Numbered from the stretch's first letter, positions 20,101 through 27,645 are shown. The stretch: DNA of 64,000 nucleotides from Chitinophaga sp. LS1 (GCF_034274695.1 NZ_CP128362.1:8186501-8250500); one strand, 5' to 3'. Notes: generated by a model not told the origin, from the letters alone. Numbers and translations are program-made.

Positions 20101-20184
20101 CTGTGCCTTACCCGACAGCCAGACGGTTACAGCAACAATGATCAGGAGTAATACCCTGATACATCGTGTAAATGTATGCTTCAT
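14119..20184 (-). CDS. Giant multi-domain adhesin with T9SS type B (gliding-motility) C-terminal domain (2021 aa)
   Basis: A signal peptide lies at residues 1-27 (ending SGKAQ). Residues ~28-320 form an NHL/beta-propeller-like region with repeated 'PWGLTTDTQGNIYFTD' and 'LATDADNNLYTIE' motifs. Residues ~320-700 contain bacterial Ig-like modules (TDAAGNV style). Residues ~708-1551 are repeated Ig-like modules of three kinds in the order C-A-A-B-C-A-B-C (A: ADGYYKSG...DGDQDLDGI; B: NGYYHAGQTLDF...DGENDLDGIS; C: FSEAVTGL...SDGNVTVSLP). Residues ~1551-1745 are cadherin-like (AFAINAATGVLSV). A PKD-like strand pair follows, and ~1928-2021 is the type B sorting domain (NLLTPNGDGKNDKW, LTIYDRTGRVVYH, LAEGTYYYIL). 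It is exported by T9SS and displayed on the surface, with PorP/SprF 19 nt downstream. Confidence 0.9.
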   Translation of the reverse strand: MKHTFTRCIRVLLLIIVAVTVWLSGKAQYILSTLETGGSYTAVAKDASNNIYTTRLNSATNLYDVVKFTSGTGTGTVIYSGLSHGTAIQGDKPWGIAVNAFGDVYVLNSFETGTGQIIKLSAGLYTPTVVQSGRYFAAITVDIFNNLLAMEYNSSSAKFDIVRYTYGLEAYSGTRLFDGLSVPSAGTSYPWGLTTDTQGNIYFTDFMESPVQPAGGIIKLTYPSYAVSTLATGREFSALATDADNNLYTIEAVRKGVAAVVKYTDPTAMGVILDSSLTISGVTYPTGLTVNNNGVVYAADGFTSGNGRLIRLGMPTVVSVTKNGGSPTNATTVTFTVTFSTDVSTPGTNAFTLTTTGVTGAAIAGVSKVNNTTYNVVVYTGTDDGTIRLDVNGTGITPAMSNLPFTTGDVMIIDKTAPVISLAINGGAAVTNSLNVTLSETATDANAGLQMRFSADSSNWSAYETFAATKSYTLATGDGNQKVYMQVKDAAGNVSGTSAAINLDQTAPVVTIVTGPPNPTNSNSSTFTFTANEDVTGFSASIDGSPFLPATSPYTINGLSDGPHSVSVRATDVAGNLGQAATYSWTIDHTAPTIQSAQFSADATYHIGQVITLALNMSEVVNTDNAGDVPYVNLTIGSATVKAVYASGAGTNKWTFNYTVQEGDLDNDGIEAVSPLQVNGNSLTDAAGNVLNTTFIIPATTGVKVNGIRPTVVLTTLAPALVNGTFTVTANFSEAVTGLTATDITVVNGIAIALSTIDNITYTFTITPSADGNVTVSLPSDVAVNIGSNGNKVSNTLTLLADITAPIVNNVITPADGYYKSGSILNFTATFSEVVNVTGMPHIAITMGSSTVYADYISGTGTDELTFSYTVVDGDQDLDGIGVGALSGGSIKDAAGNDAVLTLNAPSTADVLVNTIAPVITQVTAPADGYYTTGRLLLYQVRFSDAVNVRGTPHIAFTIGNSTVYADYLIGTGTTILSFTYLVKDGDQDLDGIATGVLSGGSIKDGFDNDAVLTFTAPSTTGVLVNTIPPVISQVSVPANGYYHAGQTLDFSVQFNFVVDVTGTPVLPVTIGGTTVNAAYTGGTGTNTLSFSYTVQDGENDLDGISLSALTGIIQDLYTNNADLTLHNAGSTAGVYVYTVHPTVTLSTTASLVKEAYTVTAVFSEAVTGLAAADFNVVNGTASALTTTDNITYTLTITPSSDGNVTVSLPVDAAVNKGDNGNTASNTLTTLADLTAPAVTNVTVPTNGYYKSGSILNFIVTFGETVNVTGTPHIAITMGSSTVYADYVSGTGTSELTFSYTVVNGDQDLDGIAIGVLNGGSIKDAAGNDGILTLNAPSTAGVLINTIAPVITQVSVPANGYYHATQTLDFSVQFSSVVNVTGSPVLPVTIGSATVSAAYTSGTGTNILSFTYTVQDGENDLDGISLSALTGTIQDVFTNNADLTLNNAGSTTGVYVYTVHPTVTLSATVTNVNAPFTATATFSEAVTGLTTAGFTVINGTASNLQTSDNITYTLTITPSADGNVTVTLPADVVMNKGSNGNTASNTISVLSDITAPVITTGQIFSIDEYSAAGTTVGTINAVETTGTLQNWTITSDPSGAFAINAATGVLSVKDEAALNANNNTTVTLTLTVSDGMNVSNATTVGVTVVYVPLPPTDISLDNQIIVENTPVGTLVGHLSGVTAEPDPVYTYTLVAGGADNAFFSISGNQLLTNAILDYAMRNTYNVSIRATLANGLYTERSFTIQVGQVNQAPTLDVIADQEVCDITTVQTVQTTGASAVEDGQTLSYTVSADQPFFTSLAINANGLIIYHLQPNISGTVNVTVTVKDNGGTVYGGVDTLVSTFAIKVNALPTVIITADQDTVISRGTAMNLTATGGVSYEWSNAGGVVDGQQTATLQIKPVENTVYTVTVTDNNGCINEGAVTITVVNEFKIDAINLLTPNGDGKNDKWIINDLSRYPNNDLTIYDRTGRVVYHQKNYSNEWNGTYNGSPLAEGTYYYILKADGYNTPAKGFITIIRDQH
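15530..18060 (-). repeat. Imperfect ~100-residue tandem Ig-like module repeats within the adhesin gene
   Basis: Eight modules of three types follow each other (C-A-A-B-C-A-B-C in translation order). Type B units near 15910 and 16869 are close copies about 958 bp apart. Type A units near 16250, 17210 and 17550 share the 'CCATCCAGATCCTGATCGCC' stretch. The array suggests block duplication of A-B-C groups and is a likely site of recombination. Confidence 0.8.
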
Positions 20185-20193
20185 ATAAACCTG

Positions 20194-21354
20194 TTAAATA
20201 CAGAGAAAAGGGTTCTGCCAGCCAGAGATATTCTCTTGATGAATGATCTGTAAGCTGGCATCGTCATGACGAATTCCCTCGCCCTGGTCAAGAATAATTT
20301 TATTTATCTTTTGGGAAGTGGTATTCAGTTTTATAATGTTGGACACAGGCAATCCTAATCCGGTAGAAGGATGGAAACCTTTCTCTCCCCTGGGGCCACG
20401 GATCGTGTTCGTGCGTAGTTGTGCTTTTACTTTGTCCCAGTCGCCTTTCTGTGCATAGGGCAACAATTCTTTCCACACCAACCCTGCTTCATAACCCATC
20501 AATCCATATATATTTGCAGGCTGTTGTGCTTTGCGCTCAAATGTCTTTACGAACAGTTTATTTTCTTTTCGCTCATCTTCTTTCAGCCAGGTGAGTGCAC
20601 TGTAGATTTCCAGTTCCAGGTGCCTTACATCATCCAGAATATCTTCGTAGGCCATCGTCTCCACTACTGTCAATGGAATAGTTTTACTGAAGGGGCTTTC
20701 TTTCCATGCAGCCAGAAAACGGGTACCCATATTCCCACCAAAAATAGCATGTACATAAGGAGGAGGATTCCGCTCTATTTCCGCAAAAAAACCAGTGAGG
20801 TCCATGGCATTGGTATCTGTAGGACTATTGGGTAATACAGTCACCCTCAGCTCCTGTGCACCTGCATTGAATGCCCCCTGTTGAAATGCATTTGTAAGAT
20901 GATACCCGGCCTCATAAACTGGCATTACCAGATGCCCTGCATTACCAAAACGCTTTTGTGCCCAGCGACCCAGTGCATATTCTGATTGCCATATCTGATG
21001 AGATGCATAAAAGATATCCGGACTAATGGTAGCAGGATCAGGAATGAGCTCACCCATGTCAAAGAAGAAACCCAACTTACGCTGTGCTTCAACTACCGGC
21101 ATGAGTGAGGACAAAGATTTATAACTGATCAACCCTGACAAGACATCGGTCTGATTAAAAAACAATAATTTCTTAGCTGCCTCAGTGGTCGTAGCCGGGC
21201 TACCACTTCTGGTGAACTCCGGCATGATCTGTAAAATTCGCTGACGTGCAGGATCCAGTCCCATTCCCAACATCCACCCGGTAATCAGGTGTGCGGAATA
21301 AAAGGGATATACACCGCTATACGGCGTCAGAAAACCAATATTCAATTGCTTCAT
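20194..21354 (-). CDS. Periplasmic-binding-protein type I homologue without signal peptide (386 aa)
   Basis: The start MKQLNIGFLTPYSGVYP fits the first strand of type I periplasmic binding folds, as in branched-chain amino-acid or amide-binding proteins. Later motifs agree: FNQTDVLSGLISYKSL, GRWAQKRFGNAGHLVMPVYEAGY, HAIFGGNMGTRFLAAW and IYGLMGYEAGLVWKEL. ATG at 21354 lies one base after the previous stop (TGA-T-ATG), so I prefer it over a TTG at 21390. No signal peptide or lipobox is present with either start, which is odd for this family. No ABC permease or ATPase is nearby. It ends 9 nt before the adhesin start. I infer a cytoplasmic ligand sensor or a protein exported by another route. Confidence 0.75.
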   Translation of the reverse strand: MKQLNIGFLTPYSGVYPFYSAHLITGWMLGMGLDPARQRILQIMPEFTRSGSPATTTEAAKKLLFFNQTDVLSGLISYKSLSSLMPVVEAQRKLGFFFDMGELIPDPATISPDIFYASHQIWQSEYALGRWAQKRFGNAGHLVMPVYEAGYHLTNAFQQGAFNAGAQELRVTVLPNSPTDTNAMDLTGFFAEIERNPPPYVHAIFGGNMGTRFLAAWKESPFSKTIPLTVVETMAYEDILDDVRHLELEIYSALTWLKEDERKENKLFVKTFERKAQQPANIYGLMGYEAGLVWKELLPYAQKGDWDKVKAQLRTNTIRGPRGEKGFHPSTGLGLPVSNIIKLNTTSQKINKIILDQGEGIRHDDASLQIIHQENISGWQNPFLCI

Positions 21355-21355
21355 A

Positions 21356-21949
21356 TCAGGAACGGGAAGGGAATATTCCAGCTGTTGCAATACAGTAGTT
21401 CACCGCTAAGTAAGGCTGTATAATAGAAAATGGCTGGCTACCTCCCGCAACCATAACTGTAATCGTTCCTGAAACATCACCAGGTACCAGCGTAGCATCA
21501 GGGGAAGCAGTAGTATACCCATTCACATTAAATGTGTTTAACCCTGCACCTAAAGTTGGTAATTTAGCAGGCACCACAGTCGAACCAGGTACATTGGTAG
21601 TAGCTACACCTGTACTTGCCTTGGGTGCCGCAGTGAGTGTATGAGTGGTTGTATGTGTATGTGCAGGCATCTGATTGGTCGTAAGGGTTATTAATTCTGT
21701 TCCTCCCATTTGTCCAATATCATAATTAGAAAGCCCCTGCCCGGTTCCCATACCTACAGGTATTCTGCCACGCAAATCAGGAACAGCAAAAGTACTCATG
21801 CCATCACCTCCATAAAATGTGCCGATAAGGGAGAATAATGCCGTGTTCTGGGCAATTGAAATCAAAGCTCCATTACAAGCTAACCATCCGCCATAGGGGG
21901 TGAAGTTAAATGCAAAAGCTACGATAAGTGCCATGTAAGGGTCATTCAT
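21356..21949 (-). CDS. Phage tail collar domain (microcystin-dependent-protein-like) protein (197 aa)
   Basis: The N-terminal half is a textbook tail-collar domain: NFTPYGGWLACNGALISIAQ, then NTALFSLIGTFYGGDG, then FAVPDLRGRIPVGMG, with QMGGTELITLTTNQMPAHTH at the end. The C-terminal part is Thr/Ala/Gly-rich and closes with 'SIIQPYLAVNYCIATAGIFPSR', typical of the MdpB group. No signal peptide is seen. No other phage structural gene lies nearby, so this is a domesticated chromosomal collar protein of the kind common in Bacteroidota, not a prophage. It is 27 nt downstream of the oxidoreductase gene and 1 nt upstream of the PBP homologue. Confidence 0.88.
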   Translation of the reverse strand: MNDPYMALIVAFAFNFTPYGGWLACNGALISIAQNTALFSLIGTFYGGDGMSTFAVPDLRGRIPVGMGTGQGLSNYDIGQMGGTELITLTTNQMPAHTHTTTHTLTAAPKASTGVATTNVPGSTVVPAKLPTLGAGLNTFNVNGYTTASPDATLVPGDVSGTITVMVAGGSQPFSIIQPYLAVNYCIATAGIFPSRS

Positions 21950-21976
21950 TGCAAGAAAAAATTATTAAAGTGTATA

Positions 21977-23065
21977 TTAAATAAGATTACAATCAGGAAA
22001 TGCAAATACCTTTCCTCCCTGCATTGCAGACTGACGACCCAATAAGCCAATCAGGCTATGAGTTGCCGCTGTATAAACAGGCAGTTGACCCTTCGGATTT
22101 TTTAAGGTATTTATCAATTCATTCAATGCCATGGCAACCGGAGAGGCAGCATGTTGTTGCAGGTGCAGTTGGTCAGCTTCCCATTGATTATCACCAACCC
22201 GCATAGCTTTTGCAAAATCGATCCAAAATACTTCCGTACCATGAATATGGGTGCCTGTTGAATATCCCTTTTCTGTTTGCAGATACACCCGCTGTCCCTG
22301 TGTAGTGGTCAGACAGATGAGTGGAATATTTCCATTCTTAATAATAGTCAATCGTTTACCTGTTTTAGGATCCACCTTATTGACAATATAGTCCCGCTGC
22401 TGTGTAGTAGCTGCGATCGTTTCAAATCGGTTGTCCTTTCCTAACAAACTTTGTAAAAATAAGGAGGGATATAACGGATATGTATCTACCTGGGGAGGCA
22501 TTGCATCGTAAGGCGCACCTGCATATATTTTTTCCAGTGTACCGAAACTGATATTGGAAATTGCCTGCAGATCATGCCGGTAACTTTGCTCATCCAGGGT
22601 AAAGTAATGACGGCCAGTTTGTTGACTGGTTCTTACTATATCCCTGTGCTCTTCTACCGTTTCGCCCATCACAGGGCCACAGGCCACATGTTTACCCGCC
22701 AGCATCGCTGCTTTGGCAATCATATAATGGGTATGTGCAGGGGTGGCAATGATCACCAGGTCCAACTCATCGCTGGCCAGTAACTTTTCCCAGTCAGTGT
22801 AGACTACCGGACGATCAGATCCTTTAAATAATTGAAGACTTTCCTGTAAGGAAACATCCTCGGAATCACATATTGCTGTGATATCCAGATCTTTTTGGGG
22901 AAGTGCTGCGGTAAGATATTCTCGTCCCCAGATGCCGGTTCCGATAAACCCTGTGCGCAAACCTTTACTAACATTTTTAGAGAACAGAGACGACGGCATA
23001 ACGGCCAGTACAGGCAATATATAGGCGACGTTTCTGAAAAATTCTCTCCTTCTTTGATTGTACAT
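21977..23065 (-). CDS. Gfo/Idh/MocA family oxidoreductase with Tat-like leader (362 aa)
   Basis: The leader has a twin-arginine motif (NQRRREFFRN) followed by a hydrophobic stretch (VAYILPVLAVMPSSLFS). The Rossmann motif GFIGTGIWGREYL starts near residue 38, and AHTHYMIAKAAMLAGKHVACG matches the second nucleotide-binding region. The usual catalytic 'EKP' after 'KHV' reads 'CGPVMGE' here, so the canonical Glu-Lys-Pro is missing. The family uses NAD(P) to oxidise or reduce sugars. Here the activity may be altered. It is the first gene of the unit that continues through the collar protein, PBP homologue, adhesin and porP. Confidence 0.8.
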   Translation of the reverse strand: MYNQRRREFFRNVAYILPVLAVMPSSLFSKNVSKGLRTGFIGTGIWGREYLTAALPQKDLDITAICDSEDVSLQESLQLFKGSDRPVVYTDWEKLLASDELDLVIIATPAHTHYMIAKAAMLAGKHVACGPVMGETVEEHRDIVRTSQQTGRHYFTLDEQSYRHDLQAISNISFGTLEKIYAGAPYDAMPPQVDTYPLYPSLFLQSLLGKDNRFETIAATTQQRDYIVNKVDPKTGKRLTIIKNGNIPLICLTTTQGQRVYLQTEKGYSTGTHIHGTEVFWIDFAKAMRVGDNQWEADQLHLQQHAASPVAMALNELINTLKNPKGQLPVYTAATHSLIGLLGRQSAMQGGKVFAFPDCNLI

Positions 23066-23162
23066 TTACAATGTATAGGGATGATTATTCAAATCGTTTA
23101 CTTAATGGCTTTTTATAGGAATGAGGCTAAAAATCGAATTAAATTTTCCAGTTATGGTAGCA

Positions 23163-23170
23163 CAAATGTA
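23163..23170 (-). promoter_or_regulatory. Candidate -7 element for the collar/adhesin operon
   Basis: The minus strand reads TACATTTG, a full match to TAnnTTTG, about 98 nt before the oxidoreductase ATG. The nearest TTTG (23187-23184) is only 13 nt away, shorter than usual, so the -33 element is uncertain. Confidence 0.35.
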
Positions 23171-23215
23171 TATATAAAATATACAAATATTAAAATATTT
23201 TTTCCAGCAAGGCAA

Positions 23216-23249
23216 TAAAAAACCGGGACCTGCTCACGCAAATCCCGGT
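23216..23249 (-). terminator. Terminator after the MFS transporter gene
   Basis: On the minus strand a 7-bp stem ACCGGGA/TCCCGGT with a 14-nt loop is followed by TTTTTT (23221-23216). It closes the sugar-utilisation operon and separates it from the oxidoreductase gene. Confidence 0.7.
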
Positions 23250-23268
23250 CAAACTTTAGGTATATGTG

Positions 23269-24603
23269 TCAGGCTCTCTGTTCTTTCACATTCAACACTG
23301 CCACAGCAGCTATAATCATAAATACGCCCCCCATTACCAACGCATATATAGGCTGATCGTGAAAACAATACCTGACGATGAGACCACCGAACAAGCCATT
23401 CACAATCTGTGGGAATGTGATAAAGAAATTAAAGATACCCATGTATACCCCCGTCTTATGCGGAGGTATCACACCTGATAGGATAGCATAAGGCGTTGAT
23501 AAAATGCTTCCCCATGCAAAACCAATACCGATCATAGGCAGTACCAGCAAGTCTGGAGATTGTATAAAAAAGATGGAGATCAGTGATACCCCTCCTGCTA
23601 TCAAAGAGAAGGCATGTGTAACTCTCCTGTTTGTTTTACGCGCTATTGTAGGCAGGATCAGTGAATACACCGCTGATACCGCGCTATAAATACTGAATAA
23701 GAAACCTACTTTATTACCCGCATCTGCATAACCTGATGATGATGTATCACCCGGCATTACTTTATAGATATGCTGGGCCACTGCTGGTGTGGTAAACACC
23801 CACATAGAGAACAAGGCAAACCATGAACAAAACTGTACCAATCCTAACTGCCGCATTGCCGATGGCATGGCTGCAAAGTCTTTTGCGATTGTTCCCAATC
23901 CGGATGACACAGGTGTTTCCTCCGAAGGAGGATTAAACAGTGCAAACTCCTCCGGACTATACTCCCTGCTCATAAAAACAGACCAGAGGATCGTCGCTAT
24001 TAACACCACCGCACCTATGTAAAAAGAATAAATCACATTGTTTGGCACCACACCCGGTGCCGCTACTTTTGATACACCAGCATACTCCGCCAGCAAATAA
24101 GGCAATGAAGAACCCAATACTGCCCCCGCCCCTATCAGGAAGGTTTGTACTGAAAAGCCCATACTCCGCTGCTCATCTGGTAAATTATCGGAAACAAGCG
24201 CACGGAAAGGCTCCATGGCAACATTGATACTTGCATCCATCAATGTGAGCATCCCTGCTCCTATCAGCATAGGAGGCAACAGGTAAGCCAGCATCGACGA
24301 ATTTGGTAACAGTATCAGCGCCAAAGCCGTCAACAACGCACCTACAAGAAAGTAAGGACGACGGCGCCCCAACCTGTTCCACGTACGATCACTATAATGC
24401 CCGATAATAGGCTGTACGATCATTCCGGTCACCGGTGCGGCTAACCAGAATAGGGATAAATGTTCTACCTCTGCGCCATAGGTCTGCAGAATACGGGATG
24501 CATTTCCATTCTGTAATGCAAAACCAAACTGTATTCCGAAAAACCCCATGCTCATGTTCCAGATCCTTGCCGCAGATAAGCGTGGCTTTGTCATGCCTTT
24601 CAT
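23269..24603 (-). CDS. MFS sugar transporter (SLC45/GPH-like), probable maltose importer
   Basis: The 444-residue protein has about 12 hydrophobic segments. It has the motif set of sucrose/maltose-type MFS carriers: WNMSMGFFGIQFGFALQNGN in TM1, the loop GHYSDRTWNRLGRRRPY (an MFS motif A variant), and LPDEQRSMGFSVQTFL in the middle. It would act in the inner membrane, bringing disaccharides from the periplasm to the cytoplasm. It lies 64 nt after the GH65 phosphorylase gene and is the last gene of the operon. With phosphorylase and beta-phosphoglucomutase upstream, maltose is the likely cargo. Trehalose or another glucobiose is possible. Confidence 0.88.
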   Translation of the reverse strand: MKGMTKPRLSAARIWNMSMGFFGIQFGFALQNGNASRILQTYGAEVEHLSLFWLAAPVTGMIVQPIIGHYSDRTWNRLGRRRPYFLVGALLTALALILLPNSSMLAYLLPPMLIGAGMLTLMDASINVAMEPFRALVSDNLPDEQRSMGFSVQTFLIGAGAVLGSSLPYLLAEYAGVSKVAAPGVVPNNVIYSFYIGAVVLIATILWSVFMSREYSPEEFALFNPPSEETPVSSGLGTIAKDFAAMPSAMRQLGLVQFCSWFALFSMWVFTTPAVAQHIYKVMPGDTSSSGYADAGNKVGFLFSIYSAVSAVYSLILPTIARKTNRRVTHAFSLIAGGVSLISIFFIQSPDLLVLPMIGIGFAWGSILSTPYAILSGVIPPHKTGVYMGIFNFFITFPQIVNGLFGGLIVRYCFHDQPIYALVMGGVFMIIAAVAVLNVKEQRA

Positions 24604-24667
24604 GGAATTCTTTTTTTTCTGAAAACGATTTCATTCCTCTTAGTGAATACCCGCTTTCATAAATGTT

Positions 24668-26971
24668 TTATTTGACAAGGTCCCTGTTGTTCAGTTGTAC
24701 AACAGATCCCGCCTTTACTACGAATGTATCTTCATATACTTTTACGGCTACATCGCCGCCCTCTTTATTCTCCAGAACAACACGATTTTTGTTGATCTCC
24801 ACTTTCAGGATATTACTCCTGAAACGAATACTGAAAGCAAATGACTGCCAGCTTTCCGGCAGGAACGGTGTAAACTGCAACTGCCCATCACGTACCCGCA
24901 TACCTGCAAATCCTTCTACTACACTCATCCAGGTACCCGCCATTGATGTGATATGCAAACCATCTTCTGTATCATTGTTATAATCATCCAGGTCCAGGCG
25001 GGAAGTACGCAGGTAAAACTCATACGCCCGCTCTCCATCTCCCAGTTTCGCAGCCAGGATCGCGTGGATACAAGGTGATAATGAACTTTCATGCACCGTA
25101 CGTGGTTCGTAGAAATCAAAGTTTCTCCGCAGCGTATCCATATCAAACCTGTCTTCCAGGAAATAAAATCCCTGCAATACATCTGCCTGCTTGATAAAAC
25201 AACTTCTCAATATTCTATCCCAACTCCACTTCTGGTTCAATGGTCTTTGAGATGGATCCAGGTCTTTTACAAGGATCTGCTCTTTATCCAGGTAGCCATC
25301 CTGCTGCAGGAAAACACCCCGCTCCGCATCTTCAGGATAGTACATATTATCTATGATATGTTGCCATTGAGCGACTTCAGTACCAGCATCAAATGAAGTC
25401 TTCCGGATAATAGCATCAGTTACCTGCGCCAGTGACTCAATCGTATATTGTAAACACCACGTCGCCATTGTACTGGTATACCAGTTATTGTTGATGTTAT
25501 TCTCATACTCATTGGGCCCCGTTACGCCCAGCATCACATACTGTTTACGTGCCTCACTCCAATTCACTCTTTGTGCCCAGAAACGTGAAATACCTATCAA
25601 CACTTCCAGACCGTACTCAGCTAAATACGCCACATCACCGGTATAACGGATGTAGTTGAATATCGCAAATGCAATGGCCGCATTTCTATGAATTTCTTCA
25701 AAGGTGATCTCCCACTCATTATGACACTCCTCCCCATTCATCGTCACCATCGGATACAATGCTGCACCCTTGTTAAACCCTAATTTACCCGCATTTTCTA
25801 TCGCTTTATCCAACTGGTTATAGCGATAGACTAACAGGTTTCTTGCTACCTGCTGATCAGCAGTAGCCAGATAAAAAGGAATACAATATGCTTCCGTATC
25901 CCAATAAGTGGATCCACCATATTTTTCACCTGTAAAGCCTTTCGGACCTATATTCAAACGGGCGTCTTCACCTGTATAAGTCTGGTTCAGCTGGAAGATA
26001 TTGAAACGGATACCCTGCTGTGCAGCAGCATCTCCTGTTATCACGATATCGCTCTCCTGCCATTTACCAGCCCATGCATCCAGCTGTTCTTCTTTTAACT
26101 TAGCAAACCCTTTGGCCGCTACTTTATCCACTACCTTCTTACATGCTGCCAGTAATTCTTCAGTAGCATGATTCTCTGAAGTCAGGTTAGCTGCATATTT
26201 AAATATCACAGTTTCCTGATTCCGTGTTGCTGCCACCGTCACCTTACCGCCTACAAATTTATCTTTATTCACTGCTGTAACTGCTGACGCAAGTTTGCGC
26301 CCCTGCTGATATACATGGAATAACATGCCCGTACAAACTTCAAAACCTGTTTTCTTTGTACGTAATGTAAGATAAGCTGTATTGTCATGTATACTACTTT
26401 CTACAAAATCCCAGAATCCCTCGTCATAATTCGCATCCTGGTTCCTCACAGCGCCATCTATAAAAGAGGTAATTTCAATCTCCCCATCAAAATTCAACGG
26501 CGTAATACTATAACGCAATGCACCTGCCTCATCATCCACAATACTGCAAAAGCGGGTGGCTTTTACCGCCAACTGTTTACCTGATGATAAGGTCGCTGTA
26601 AACGTACGCTCTAAATAACCTTCCTTCATATTCAGCACACGACGAAAGTCACTCACTGCTGCATGATGCAGGTCTAAAACCACCCCGTCAATCCTGATCT
26701 CTAATCCAATCCAGTTAGCAGCATTCAGTACTTTGGCAAAATATTCAGGGTAACCATTTTTCCACCAACCCACACGTGTCTTGTCAGGATAATAAATCCC
26801 TGCTACATAGCTACCCTGTAAAGTTTCGCCTGAATACGTCTCTTCAAAATTACCACGCTGCCCCATACGGCCATTGCCCAAACTGAAGATACTTTCTGAG
26901 ATTTTGTTGTAACCCGCTATAAATCCTTCTTCGATGATATTCCACTCATCGACCTTTATATACTGCTTCAT
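24668..26971 (-). CDS. GH65 glycoside phosphorylase, probable maltose phosphorylase
   Basis: The 767-residue protein has GH65 architecture: an N-terminal beta-sandwich (residues ~1-270), an (alpha/alpha)6 barrel, and a C-terminal small beta domain. Conserved pieces include FSLGNGRMGQRGNFEE, KYGGSTYWDTEAYCIPFYL (residues ~351-368) and VTGPNEYENNINNNWY, where Glu488 in GPNEY aligns with the family's general acid. No signal peptide is present, so it is cytoplasmic. The reaction would be maltose + phosphate to glucose + beta-glucose-1-phosphate. The gene for beta-phosphoglucomutase lies 2 nt upstream, which strongly supports an inverting phosphorylase. Trehalose or kojibiose specificity cannot be excluded by eye. 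Confidence 0.9.
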   Translation of the reverse strand: MKQYIKVDEWNIIEEGFIAGYNKISESIFSLGNGRMGQRGNFEETYSGETLQGSYVAGIYYPDKTRVGWWKNGYPEYFAKVLNAANWIGLEIRIDGVVLDLHHAAVSDFRRVLNMKEGYLERTFTATLSSGKQLAVKATRFCSIVDDEAGALRYSITPLNFDGEIEITSFIDGAVRNQDANYDEGFWDFVESSIHDNTAYLTLRTKKTGFEVCTGMLFHVYQQGRKLASAVTAVNKDKFVGGKVTVAATRNQETVIFKYAANLTSENHATEELLAACKKVVDKVAAKGFAKLKEEQLDAWAGKWQESDIVITGDAAAQQGIRFNIFQLNQTYTGEDARLNIGPKGFTGEKYGGSTYWDTEAYCIPFYLATADQQVARNLLVYRYNQLDKAIENAGKLGFNKGAALYPMVTMNGEECHNEWEITFEEIHRNAAIAFAIFNYIRYTGDVAYLAEYGLEVLIGISRFWAQRVNWSEARKQYVMLGVTGPNEYENNINNNWYTSTMATWCLQYTIESLAQVTDAIIRKTSFDAGTEVAQWQHIIDNMYYPEDAERGVFLQQDGYLDKEQILVKDLDPSQRPLNQKWSWDRILRSCFIKQADVLQGFYFLEDRFDMDTLRRNFDFYEPRTVHESSLSPCIHAILAAKLGDGERAYEFYLRTSRLDLDDYNNDTEDGLHITSMAGTWMSVVEGFAGMRVRDGQLQFTPFLPESWQSFAFSIRFRSNILKVEINKNRVVLENKEGGDVAVKVYEDTFVVKAGSVVQLNNRDLVK

Positions 26972-26973
26972 AA

Positions 26974-27633
26974 TTATAAATCTTTTAAACGCTGAAGACT
27001 CATGTCTCCAAGACCACTGACAATCATATCTGCGTTACCAAGCACTTCTACCGAACCAATACCCACTACTTTCATTCCACCTGCCTTCGCTGCCTGTACA
27101 CCCGCTATTGCATCTTCGAATACCACGCAGTAAGCAGGATCTGCATGCAAACTATTCGCCCCTTTCAGGAACACTTCAGGATCTGGTTTGGAAGCAGTGA
27201 CTGAGTTACCATCTACCACCACATCAAACAATGCAGTCAACCCCACCCTTTCCAGAATAGTACCCGCATTCTTACTCGCTGAACCCAGCGCCGTTTTTAC
27301 ACCCGCCTTTTGCAGACTTTCCAAAAACGCTCTTGCACCGGGCAATACCTCATCTGGTTGCATATGACGGATCATATCCACATACCATTCATTCTTGCGG
27401 GCTGCCTGTGCAGCCTGTTCTTCAGGGGATAGCTGCACACCACCTATTTCCAGTATGATCTCGAGAGAGCGGGTACGGCTCAGGCCTTTGAGTAATTCAT
27501 TTTGTTCGGCGGTGAAGTCGAACCCCAGCTCATTTGCCAGCCTTTTCCAGGCTTTGTAATGGTATTTGGCGGTATCTACTATCACGCCATCAAGGTCAAA
27601 AATACATGCGTCTATTCTATCCATATCATCCAT
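26974..27633 (-). CDS. pgmB: Beta-phosphoglucomutase
   Basis: This is a 219-residue HAD-superfamily enzyme. Motif I is FDLDGVIVDT, with the phosphorylated Asp13 and acid/base Asp15. The cap begins KYHYKAWKRLANELGF. Motif II/III include ALGSASKNAG and SKPDPEVFLKGA, and motif IV is VFEDAIAGVQAAKAGG. This set is diagnostic for PgmB, which converts beta-glucose-1-phosphate to glucose-6-phosphate in the cytoplasm. An alternative start at the second Met (27624) would shorten it by three residues. The genes are packed 12 nt after the GH13 amylase and 2 nt before the GH65 phosphorylase, whose product it uses. Confidence 0.93.
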   Translation of the reverse strand: MDDMDRIDACIFDLDGVIVDTAKYHYKAWKRLANELGFDFTAEQNELLKGLSRTRSLEIILEIGGVQLSPEEQAAQAARKNEWYVDMIRHMQPDEVLPGARAFLESLQKAGVKTALGSASKNAGTILERVGLTALFDVVVDGNSVTASKPDPEVFLKGANSLHADPAYCVVFEDAIAGVQAAKAGGMKVVGIGSVEVLGNADMIVSGLGDMSLQRLKDL

Positions 27634-27645
27634 TTATTAGCTGTC

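Noticed and set aside
21356..21949. Prophage remnant because of the tail-collar domain
   Set aside because: No other phage structural, lysis, integrase or packaging genes are near, and the gene sits in a housekeeping-like operon. Isolated collar genes of this type are common in Bacteroidota chromosomes.
23184..23187. TTTG as -33 element for the oxidoreductase operon
   Set aside because: It is only 13 nt from TACATTTG, while the accepted spacing is about 17-23 nt.
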